From the NCBI GenBank assembly GCA_937877685.1, contig CALFGU010000010.1:1-12028 (forward strand): DNA of 12,028 bases, written 5' to 3'. The notes beneath the pieces were generated by a model that did not search any database, was not told the DNA's origin, and saw only the letters and a list, made by a program, of their open reading frames with translations. The position numbers and the translations under genes were made by a program. Below, piece after piece: positions 6,506 to 12,028 of this stretch (position 1 is its first letter; every line of letters begins with the position of its first letter). The DNA comes from an uncultured Prevotella sp. Its GTDB lineage: Bacteria > Bacteroidota > Bacteroidia > Bacteroidales > Bacteroidaceae.

Positions 6506-6537
6506 CAAAGGTAAATAAAATTAACCACCCTGCCAAA
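6506..6537 (-). promoter_or_regulatory. Bacteroides-type promoter of the UpxY-like gene
   Basis: On the minus strand TTTG (6537-6534), a 20-base spacer and TACCTTTG (6513-6506) match the Bacteroidetes vegetative consensus closely. The predicted start is near 6499, giving a leader of about 50 nt. Confidence 0.8.
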
Positions 6538-6692
6538 TTTATCAGAAAGAGGGAGACGTAAAAATTTTCCTGTTTTGCGAAACCATAGCGCTCCAAACGC
6601 TTTTCCGACCCTGTAAATTTAACTCATCCACCCCCACATCACGCCTTCGCAAAACCACACCACTAATAGGGAATACAAAAAGTATTTTAAGA

Positions 6693-6736
6693 AAAACAAT
6701 GAGTATTATCGTACGCACAATAATACTCTTTGTTTT
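6693..6736. repeat. Palindromic element, diverged relative of 4081-4142
   Basis: 17-base arms (6693-6709 and 6720-6736) pair with a single mismatch around a 10-base centre. The right side, ACGCACAATAATACTCTTTG, differs at only two positions from the same stretch at 4121-4140 and 5-24. The centre is shorter than in the 4081 copy. Confidence 0.75.
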
Positions 6737-6821
6737 ACCTCTTATGAATATCTCAATTCTTTTTTGAAAAGGATTCTCACCGAAGATTGCATTAATCATT
6801 ACAATCAGGATGGTGTTTTAG

Positions 6822-6913
6822 AGAACACGAATCTCACGAATAACACGAATCCTTGCGGAGTTTTAACTTGCTCATCGCATGGGCATTCGTGAAATTCTTG
6901 AGATTCGTGTTCT
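6822..6913. repeat. Inverted repeat built from CACGAAT heptamers
   Basis: 6822-6841 pairs with 6894-6913 over 20 positions with one mismatch. CACGAAT occurs directly at 6826, 6835 and 6844 and inverted at 6885 and 6903. This looks like a dispersed intergenic repeat; it may also fold in RNA. Confidence 0.75.
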
Positions 6914-6933
6914 AAAAAAAATACGTTGCGTAT
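6914..6933 (-). terminator. Weak terminator candidate for the histidine kinase gene
   Basis: On the minus strand ATACG-CAA-CGTAT is followed by a run of eight T. The stem is only 5 bp and AT-rich, so efficiency is doubtful. It lies about 90 bases after the stop codon at 7024. Confidence 0.35.
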
Positions 6934-7023
6934 GCCCCTTGTAATAGTTATTTACACTAAGGTTACTGGTCAGCAATAATATCAATACGTCAAGAACTTG
7001 CAAGCAACGCACCATGCGCCACC

Positions 7024-8184
7024 CTATTTCTTGAGTTCCACACAGAAGGTTGTGCCCTTCGGACTACTTTCCTTCACATAGATACGCCCGCCGTGATATT
7101 CCTCAACAATGCGCTTTGCAAGGGAAAGTCCGAGCCCCCATCCGCGTTTCTTTGTGGTGTAACCCGGACGGAACACGGTTTTAAACTTATCCTTCGGGAT
7201 GCCCTTGCCCGTGTCGCTCACTTCAATATGGATGGAGTCAGACACGCGATACATATATATATTAATGTGTCCCTCGCCCTGCATGGCATCAATGGCATTC
7301 TTACACAAGTTTTCGATAACCCATTCAAACAAAGGGGCACAGATGCGCGCCGTCACCACCTTGTCGGGATAACTGCACGAAAGCGCCACCTTATTTGAGG
7401 CTCGCGGACCAATATATTCCACCACACGCGCAATCATTGCGCACAAATCTTCATCGCGCAACTCTGGTTGGCTACCAATTTTCGAGAAGCGGTCTGCAAT
7501 CACCTGCAAGCGCGCCACATCCTTTGACATTTCGTCGAGCATAGCATCCTCGGGATACGTCTCTCGCAACACCTCGCTCCAAGCCATAAGTGAGGAAATA
7601 GGCGTTCCGAGTTGGTGTGCCGTTTCTCGGGAAAGCCCCACCCACACCTTGTTTTGCTCCGCCTTCTTTGACGCCAAGAGTGCAAAAATGGCGACTACCA
7701 CAAACAGGCTTATCACCCCCAACTGAACGTAAGGATAATGCGTCAGGCGCTGTAAGAGAATAGACTCATCATAGCACACAAGAATCTGCAAAGGCACCTC
7801 AATGTCGGGCGTACTTACGTCCACCTCAATCACATTTCCCTTTCTGACCATGCGTTGCGCTAGTTGCGTCAAATAAGCAGTGCTATCCGCCGCCGTGGGT
7901 GCGTCAATCTCAACATTGCGAAACTCAATCACGTTGTCAAATTCGTCCAAGACAACAACAGGAATGTGATTGTTGCTATTCATCACCTTGAGCACCAAAT
8001 TCAGGTCGGTATGCTCATCGGCATGACTCAACGAGCGCATGGCTTCTGCCCACACCTCCATGTTGTTACGCTCCTGGCGCGAAAGGTCGCGCACAAGAAG
8101 ATGCGAGACCACCAAACTCGCCACGGCAATAATGACGGCAACGACAACAAGTATGATTTTTATCTGTTTGATACGGTCGGTCAT
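7024..8184 (-). CDS. Orphan membrane sensor histidine kinase
   Basis: This 386-residue inner-membrane kinase has a helix at about 9-31, a sensor segment outside the cytoplasmic membrane at about 32-150, a second helix at about 152-171 and then the kinase core. No clear HAMP or PAS domain is seen. The phosphoacceptor region reads ETAHQLGTPISSLMAW with His190, a variant of the usual H-E-L-R-T-P box. The ATP-binding domain has the N box (NLCKNAIDAM, 292-301), G1 box (DTGKGIP, 324-330), F region (FRPGYTT) and G2 box (GWGLGLSLA, 348-356), so it should be catalytically competent. No response regulator gene is adjacent on either side, so its partner lies elsewhere. It is transcribed divergently from engB. 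The ligand cannot be guessed from sequence. Confidence 0.92.
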   Translation of the reverse strand: MTDRIKQIKIILVVVAVIIAVASLVVSHLLVRDLSRQERNNMEVWAEAMRSLSHADEHTDLNLVLKVMNSNNHIPVVVLDEFDNVIEFRNVEIDAPTAADSTAYLTQLAQRMVRKGNVIEVDVSTPDIEVPLQILVCYDESILLQRLTHYPYVQLGVISLFVVVAIFALLASKKAEQNKVWVGLSRETAHQLGTPISSLMAWSEVLRETYPEDAMLDEMSKDVARLQVIADRFSKIGSQPELRDEDLCAMIARVVEYIGPRASNKVALSCSYPDKVVTARICAPLFEWVIENLCKNAIDAMQGEGHINIYMYRVSDSIHIEVSDTGKGIPKDKFKTVFRPGYTTKKRGWGLGLSLAKRIVEEYHGGRIYVKESSPKGTTFCVELKK

Positions 8185-8218
8185 AACGTTCAGATTGAGT
8201 TCCTACCAAGAATTTTGG

Positions 8219-8226
8219 CAAAAATA
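8219..8226 (-). promoter_or_regulatory. Probable -7 element for the histidine kinase gene
   Basis: TATTTTTG on the minus strand fits TAnnTTTG and lies 35 bases before the ATG. The -33 region is only a loose CTTTTT, so strength is uncertain. Confidence 0.5.
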
Positions 8227-8249
8227 AAAAATCTATGGGGAAAAAGGCG

Positions 8250-8257
8250 TAAATTTG
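8250..8257 (+). promoter_or_regulatory. Probable -7 element for engB
   Basis: TAAATTTG fits TAnnTTTG. The predicted start near 8264 gives a leader of about 70 nt to the ATG at 8334. A TTG at 19-21 bases upstream is missing. It lies 24 bases from the minus-strand element, so the two promoters are back-to-back. Confidence 0.5.
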
Positions 8258-8333
8258 TGGGGGATTTTTCGGCACACAATGCTTGCCCCACCCTTTTATT
8301 GAAGTTAAACCATTTATAGAGACGCGTTCCCTT

Positions 8334-8939
8334 ATGAAAATAACCTCTGCAGATTTCCTCATCAGCAACAGTCGTGCTGACATGTGCCCCCAAACTTCCA
8401 TTCCTGAATATGCCTTTATCGGAAGAAGTAATGTGGGGAAGAGCAGTCTTATCAACATGCTTACGGGCAGAAAGGGACTCGCCATGACTTCATCAACGCC
8501 GGGTAAGACCATGCTGATTAACCATTTCATTGTGAATCAGGAATGGCACTTGGTGGACCTTCCGGGCTATGGTTACGCAAAGCGCGGCAAGAAGGCGACG
8601 GAGAAGTTGCAAAACATCATTGAGCATTACGTCTTGGAGCGTGAACAGCTCACGTGTCTCTTTGTCTTAATCGACTCCCGCTTAACGCCCCAGAAGATTG
8701 ACCTTGAGTTTATCGAATGGTTGGGTGAAAACGGTGTGCCCTTCGGAATTATTTTCACAAAGGCGGACAAGAACAAGGCGGGAGAATTAAAGAAAAACGT
8801 CACCCTCTTTCTCAACACGCTGAAAGAGCAATGGGAAGAACTGCCTCCGCATTTCATTACCAGTTCTGAAAAGCGCACGGGGCGCGAAGAGTTTCTTGAC
8901 TACATCGAACAGTTGAACGCGATGACCACTCAGGGATAA
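8334..8939 (+). CDS. engB: Ribosome biogenesis GTP-binding protein EngB (YihA/YsxC)
   Basis: This small TRAFAC-class GTPase is required in most bacteria for assembly of the large ribosomal subunit. The 201-residue length fits the family. The G motifs are in order: G1 GRSNVGKSS (30-38), G2 Thr in SSTPGKT (53-59), G3 DLPGYG (75-80), G4 TKAD (142-145) and G5 SSE (177-179). I choose the ATG at 8334 (MKITSADFLIS). The frame stays open upstream to a TTG at 8283, but those 17 residues are not family-like. It heads a plus-strand run, with recR starting 57 bases after its stop. Confidence 0.96.
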   Translation: MKITSADFLISNSRADMCPQTSIPEYAFIGRSNVGKSSLINMLTGRKGLAMTSSTPGKTMLINHFIVNQEWHLVDLPGYGYAKRGKKATEKLQNIIEHYVLEREQLTCLFVLIDSRLTPQKIDLEFIEWLGENGVPFGIIFTKADKNKAGELKKNVTLFLNTLKEQWEELPPHFITSSEKRTGREEFLDYIEQLNAMTTQG

Positions 8940-8996
8940 TCGGGCGTTATCACAGGACATTCACCCCCTTTCTTCTCACTTGCACACCCCTAACCA

Positions 8997-9605
8997 ATGC
9001 ACCAACAATATCCTTCGCGCTTGCTGGAACAAGCGGTTTCTGAAATCTCCAAACTTCCCGGCATTGGGCGCAAAACGGCTTTGCGCCTCGTTCTGCATTT
9101 ACTGCGTAGGGAGGCAAAGGATGTGCATCAGTTGAGCAAGAGTTTGACTGACTTGGTGGACGGAGTGAAATACTGCCACACGTGTCACAACATTTCGGAC
9201 ACGGAAGAGTGTGACATTTGCGCCAATCCGCAACGCGACCGCTCGACAATTTGTGTGGTGGAAAACATTCAAAACGTCATGGCCATTGAGAATACAGGGC
9301 AGTATCGCGGTTTGTATCACGTGTTAGGCGGAGTGATTTCTCCGATGGACGGCATTGGTCCCAATGATTTGGAACTCCAATCGCTGGTTGACCGTGTGGC
9401 AAACGGAGGGGTGGAAGAGATTATTCTTGCTCTGAATCCCACGATGGAGGGCGATACAACCAACTTCTACATCCAACGCAAAATTGCGGGGAGTGGCGTA
9501 CGCCTCTCTGTGTTGGCGCGTGGTGTAAGTGTGGGTGACGACCTTGAATATACCGACGAAGTCACCCTCGGACGCTCCATTATCAACCGCACTATTTTAA
9601 ATTAA
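8997..9605 (+). CDS. recR: Recombination mediator protein RecR
   Basis: RecR works with RecO (and RecF) to load RecA on single-stranded DNA coated with SSB during gap repair. The 202-residue length and domain order match the family: helix-hairpin-helix KLPGIGRKTALRL (19-31), a four-cysteine zinc finger (Cys60, Cys63, Cys72, Cys75) and a Toprim domain from about residue 83 (ICVVENIQNVMAIE), with ALNPTMEGDTT near 145-155 and a C-terminal Walker-B-like/tail region LARGVSVGDDLEYTDEVTLG. The ATG at 8997 gives MHQQYPSRLLEQAV, the normal family start. It lies between engB and a small membrane-protein gene, probably in one transcript. Confidence 0.97.
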   Translation: MHQQYPSRLLEQAVSEISKLPGIGRKTALRLVLHLLRREAKDVHQLSKSLTDLVDGVKYCHTCHNISDTEECDICANPQRDRSTICVVENIQNVMAIENTGQYRGLYHVLGGVISPMDGIGPNDLELQSLVDRVANGGVEEIILALNPTMEGDTTNFYIQRKIAGSGVRLSVLARGVSVGDDLEYTDEVTLGRSIINRTILN

Positions 9606-9639
9606 AGACACTACTATTCAAAGACATTTCCCTTACGCC

Positions 9640-10029
9640 ATGCGCACGCTCTTTATTACACTCTGCTTTTCTTTAGGCATCCTTGTGCTTCTCTTTGAAG
9701 AACACGTTTTGCCCTCAGGTTTTATACCCTCTAACCCCAGTACGGATTACGTAATGAGTCTTGTTTCGCTCATCGTTACACTTGGCGGGGTGTTTTTCGC
9801 TATGCAAGTGACCAAAAAGGAAAAGCAAGACAAGACGTTTACCGAAGGAGACGACGAAGCAAAGCGCCGCGCTTACCTCAAGTGGAATGGGCGCCGAATG
9901 GGCATTATCTTTAGCGCCGTTTTCACCAACCTCATTATATATTATGGGGGAACGTTTAACGAATCTGCCATGTACAGCTTCATCATTACGCTGATTGGCG
10001 CCATCTTTTGCTGGCCCAGCAAACAATAA
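9640..10029 (+). CDS. Small four-helix membrane protein, unknown function
   Basis: This 129-residue protein has four probable membrane helices at about 3-19, 37-55, 87-103 and 109-125, with a highly charged cytoplasmic-type loop between helices 2 and 3 (KKEKQDKTFTEGDDEAKRR). Short last turn ends CWPSKQ. I do not recognise a named family. It starts 34 bases after recR and its end lies just before a glycosyltransferase gene (53 bases to the start I prefer), so it is likely co-expressed with both. The charge pattern predicts the loop inside the cell. A role linked to envelope or lipid metabolism is only guilt by association with the neighbouring glycosyltransferase. Confidence 0.82.
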   Translation: MRTLFITLCFSLGILVLLFEEHVLPSGFIPSNPSTDYVMSLVSLIVTLGGVFFAMQVTKKEKQDKTFTEGDDEAKRRAYLKWNGRRMGIIFSAVFTNLIIYYGGTFNESAMYSFIITLIGAIFCWPSKQ

Positions 10030-10082
10030 ATGCTTTCAAAAGCGCAACTCCCATTATTGACACATTTAATAATAAGGTTTCC

Positions 10083-11258
10083 GTGCAACTTTCCGTAATC
10101 ATTGTTAACTACAACGTAAAGTATTACATCGAACAGTGCCTCCACTCCGTCTTTACCGCTATCGCTACTGCCGGAATGGAGGCAGAAGTGTTTGTTGTTG
10201 ATAATGCTTCGTCGGACAATTCTGTTGCCTACCTTAAGGAGCAATTCTCGCAGAAGGATTTTCCGAACCTTCACATTATTGCCAATGCAAGAAACGTTGG
10301 TTTCTCACGCGCTAACAATCAGGCGGTACACTTGGCAAAGGGAAAGTACATTCTCTTCTTAAACCCCGACACTCTTATTGCAGAAAACACCTTAGGCGAG
10401 TGCCTACGTTTTGCCGAACAACAAGAAAAATTTGGTGCATTAGGAGTAAAAATGCTTAACGACGCCGGACGTTTTGCTAAAGAATCGCGCCGTGGACTCC
10501 CTACGCCGTGGGTTTCGCTATGCAAAATGCTTGGACTCACTTCCTTGTTCCCCCAATCGCGAACTTTTGCGCATTACTATATGAGTTTCCTTGACAAGGA
10601 ACAACCTGCAAAGATTGAAATCATATCTGGGGCGTTCATGTTTGTCAGTCGCAAGGCACTTGAAGCATGTGGAAGTTTTGATGAAGACTTCTTCATGTAT
10701 GGCGAAGACATAGACCTTTCTTACCGTATCTTAAAAGGAGGTTTCCACAACTTCTATCTGCCACTCCCCATCCTTCACTACAAAGGGGAAAGCACTCAGA
10801 AGAGTTCTTATCGCTATGTCCACGTGTTTTATGAGGCAATGCTCATCTTCTTCCAAAAACATTACGGAAACCTTAGCGGACTCTTCACATTCCCTATCAA
10901 ATGCGCCATCATTTTCCGTGCATTTGTTGCCCTCATTCAACAACAATTTAGCAATCTTTTCCCTCAAAAGGAAGAGGAACTTTATTTTGCATTTATCGGA
11001 AAGAAACAACATTTTGAAATTCTCCAAAACCTTTCTGAAAAATGGTTATTTCAGGTTGAGCACATTTCAGAAGAACATATCACATCGCTAAAGTCGCTCA
11101 AACTTCCTCCACACATCAAGAACCTTATTATTGATGCTGACGTCTTCACCACAGAACAGACACTTCAACTGTTTGAGGATTCTGACCATAAGATAAGTAT
11201 GGCGCGTTTCTCAGCAAAAACGGGAAAACTCATTACTGAAGGAGAGGTGTTTTATTAA
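10083..11258 (+). CDS. Family 2 (GT-A) glycosyltransferase with extra C-terminal domain
   Basis: This enzyme transfers a sugar from a nucleotide donor, probably to a polysaccharide or lipid-linked glycan at the inner face of the membrane. Residues 1-235 are a GT-A fold: MQLSVIIVNYNVKYYIEQCL at the start, VDNASSDNS (39-47), NVGFSRANN (71-79), the metal-site-type FLNPDT (92-97), and DEDFFMYGEDIDLSYR (200-215) with the probable catalytic acidic residues. Rhamnosyltransferase-like proteins look similar, but the donor cannot be assigned. Residues 262-288 are amphipathic or hydrophobic and may touch the membrane. About 298-391 form a separate alpha/beta-looking domain of unknown role. The start is a GTG at 10083, which places the first strand at the N-terminus as in relatives. 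An in-frame TTG at 10008 would overlap the preceding gene and add 25 atypical residues. Confidence 0.9.
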   Translation: MQLSVIIVNYNVKYYIEQCLHSVFTAIATAGMEAEVFVVDNASSDNSVAYLKEQFSQKDFPNLHIIANARNVGFSRANNQAVHLAKGKYILFLNPDTLIAENTLGECLRFAEQQEKFGALGVKMLNDAGRFAKESRRGLPTPWVSLCKMLGLTSLFPQSRTFAHYYMSFLDKEQPAKIEIISGAFMFVSRKALEACGSFDEDFFMYGEDIDLSYRILKGGFHNFYLPLPILHYKGESTQKSSYRYVHVFYEAMLIFFQKHYGNLSGLFTFPIKCAIIFRAFVALIQQQFSNLFPQKEEELYFAFIGKKQHFEILQNLSEKWLFQVEHISEEHITSLKSLKLPPHIKNLIIDADVFTTEQTLQLFEDSDHKISMARFSAKTGKLITEGEVFY

Positions 11259-11278
11259 ATAAGTTGTCACAACATAAG

Positions 11279-11346
11279 GATTACCAACGAACTTGTCACG
11301 CACTTTTGTGAAAAACAAAAACATGACAGCAGGCATCTTGGTAATC
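11279..11346 (+). promoter_or_regulatory. Inverted-repeat structure before the acetyltransferase gene
   Basis: GATTACCAA (11279-11287) pairs perfectly with TTGGTAATC (11338-11346). Inside it TGTCA (11294-11298) pairs with TGACA (11324-11328), and CAC-TTTT-GTG (11301-11310) can form a small hairpin. The unit fills the 107-bp gap between the glycosyltransferase and acetyltransferase genes and ends 19 bases before the ATG. No T tract follows, so a leader structure is more likely than a terminator. Confidence 0.45.
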
Positions 11347-11365
11347 AACAATTCATTTTTACACC

Positions 11366-11872
11366 ATGCCCATTTACTTACGCGCTCTTGAACCCGAAGA
11401 TTTGGAACTACTCTACACGATAGAGAATGCGCCCGAATTATGGGCGGTAAACTCCAATTTAGAACCCTATTCGCGGTTCGCCCTTCGGAAATATATAGCC
11501 GAACAACCCAACGATCTGTATCAATCAGGGACATTACGCCTCATTATTTGTAAAAGCGACACCAATGAGGCAATAGGAATTATTGACCTTTTTGACTTCT
11601 CCCCCATTCATAACCGAGCAGAAGTGGCAATTGCTATACTCCAAAACGAACAAAACAAAGGGTATGGCACAGCTGCGCTGAAGGAACTTGAGCAATATAC
11701 TCGAAAAAAATTGCGCCTGCGGATGCTTTACGCTTACATTTCTGAAGAAAACAACAAGGTTTCGCAAAAATGCTTTAGTTCAGCAGGTTATCATCACGTA
11801 GCAACACTTCCTGCGTGGCATTACAACGGAGAGGATTACGAAAATGTGAGTTTTTTTCAACTTTTCCTGTAA
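11366..11872 (+). CDS. GNAT-family N-acetyltransferase (RimJ/RimL or SpeG-like)
   Basis: This 168-residue cytoplasmic enzyme uses acetyl-CoA to acetylate an amine. Motif A with the CoA pyrophosphate loop is QNKGYGTAAL (96-105: Q-x-x-G-x-G/A form), preceded by the strand AEVAIAIL. Motif B is around NKVSQKCFSSAGYHHV (130-145). The N-terminal LRALEPEDLELLYTIEN is typical of the RimJ/RimL/SpeG branch, so protein N-termini, ribosomal proteins or polyamines are candidate substrates; the true one is not readable. It follows the glycosyltransferase gene after 107 bases of structured sequence. The ATG at 11366 gives the normal family start. Confidence 0.92.
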   Translation: MPIYLRALEPEDLELLYTIENAPELWAVNSNLEPYSRFALRKYIAEQPNDLYQSGTLRLIICKSDTNEAIGIIDLFDFSPIHNRAEVAIAILQNEQNKGYGTAALKELEQYTRKKLRLRMLYAYISEENNKVSQKCFSSAGYHHVATLPAWHYNGEDYENVSFFQLFL

Positions 11873-11888
11873 AAAAAGCTCATCATCT

Positions 11889-11919
11889 CTTGTCAATTCA
11901 GAAATTAGTTGTACCTTTG
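11889..11919 (+). promoter_or_regulatory. Bacteroides-type promoter of tRNA-Asp
   Basis: TTG at 11890-11892, a 19-base spacer and TACCTTTG at 11912-11919 match the phylum consensus. The predicted start near 11926 gives a tRNA precursor with about 30 leader bases. Confidence 0.82.
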
Positions 11920-11956
11920 CACTCGCAAACAAGGAACAACGGTTCAGAAAACTTCT

Positions 11957-12028
11957 GGTGCGGTAGTTCAGCCTGGTTAGAATACATGCCTGTCACGCAT
12001 GGGGTCGCGGGTTCGAGTCCCGTCCGCA
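11957..12028 (+). tRNA. tRNA-Asp (anticodon GTC), 3' end cut by window
   Basis: The acceptor strand GGTGCGG (11957-11963) pairs with CCGCA at the window end, whose last two C residues lie outside. The D arm contains GTTCAGCCTGGTTAGAAT. The anticodon stem CATGC/GCATG holds a 7-base loop CTGTCAC with anticodon GTC at 11992-11994. The T arm is GCGGG-TTCGAGT-CCCGT. The sequence closely resembles bacterial tRNA-Asp. Confidence 0.97.

Larger units (their letters stand above)
6538..6992. other. Noncoding gap with dispersed repeats
   Basis: No convincing gene is present. A minus-strand open frame covering 6542-6799 has no recognisable features and translates through the palindrome at 6693-6736. The stretch holds that palindrome, the CACGAAT-type inverted repeat at 6822-6913 and a weak terminator-like structure for the histidine kinase gene. 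Confidence 0.65.

Noticed and set aside
6542..6799. 85-codon minus-strand frame (MINAIFGENPF...)
   Set aside because: It crosses the 6693-6736 palindrome, overlaps the -33 region side of the UpxY promoter area and has no recognisable features.
10008..10082. TTG start for the glycosyltransferase, overlapping the membrane-protein gene
   Set aside because: It would add 25 residues before the first GT-A strand. Relatives start directly with the M-x-L-S-V-I-I-V-N-Y strand, which the GTG at 10083 gives.

Overview
The window looks like chromosome from a member of the Bacteroidales, most likely Prevotellaceae. Evidence: promoters of the Bacteroides type (TTTG, about 19-20 bases, then TAnnTTTG), A-rich leaders instead of strong Shine-Dalgarno sites, a UpxY-family NusG-like antiterminator, a large secreted protein ending in a 'YDLSGR...GIYI..GKK..VK' tail, and a short 'MKKTYINPQ' peptide of a kind common in this order. 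No phage, transposase or CRISPR array is visible.

Layout. Bases 1-8184 are read from the minus strand. In transcription order these are an orphan sensor histidine kinase (7024-8184), a repeat-rich gap, a solitary UpxY-like antiterminator (5814-6449), gdhA (4324-5658), a second repeat-rich gap with a long structured leader (3279-4323), a 955-residue secreted multidomain protein (411-3278) and a 56-residue peptide gene (126-296). UpxY, gdhA and the peptide gene each end at an intrinsic terminator. From 8334 onward everything is on the plus strand: engB, recR, a four-helix membrane protein, a family 2 glycosyltransferase, a GNAT acetyltransferase, and tRNA-Asp, which is cut by the window edge. 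The 149-bp gap at 8185-8333 holds back-to-back promoters.

How the parts work together. The plus-strand half looks like housekeeping: ribosome assembly GTPase, recombination repair, an envelope-type glycosyltransferase, an acetyltransferase and a tRNA with its own promoter. The minus-strand left end looks like an accessory surface module. The secreted protein and small peptide, with their leader, lie between two exact 55-bp direct repeats (1-55 and 4116-4170). The second copy is one arm of a 21-bp perfect palindrome, and a diverged palindrome of the same family sits at 6693-6736.

The most interesting signals are regulatory or structural. The only good promoter found for the secreted-protein gene (3571-3601) implies a leader of about 285 nt that carries a 10-base C/G homopolymer and a terminator-like hairpin with a T tract only 55 nt before the start codon. 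This arrangement suggests attenuation, possibly with phase variation. gdhA appears to start its mRNA with a UUCG-capped hairpin. The UpxY gene has a near-perfect promoter but no polysaccharide locus beside it.
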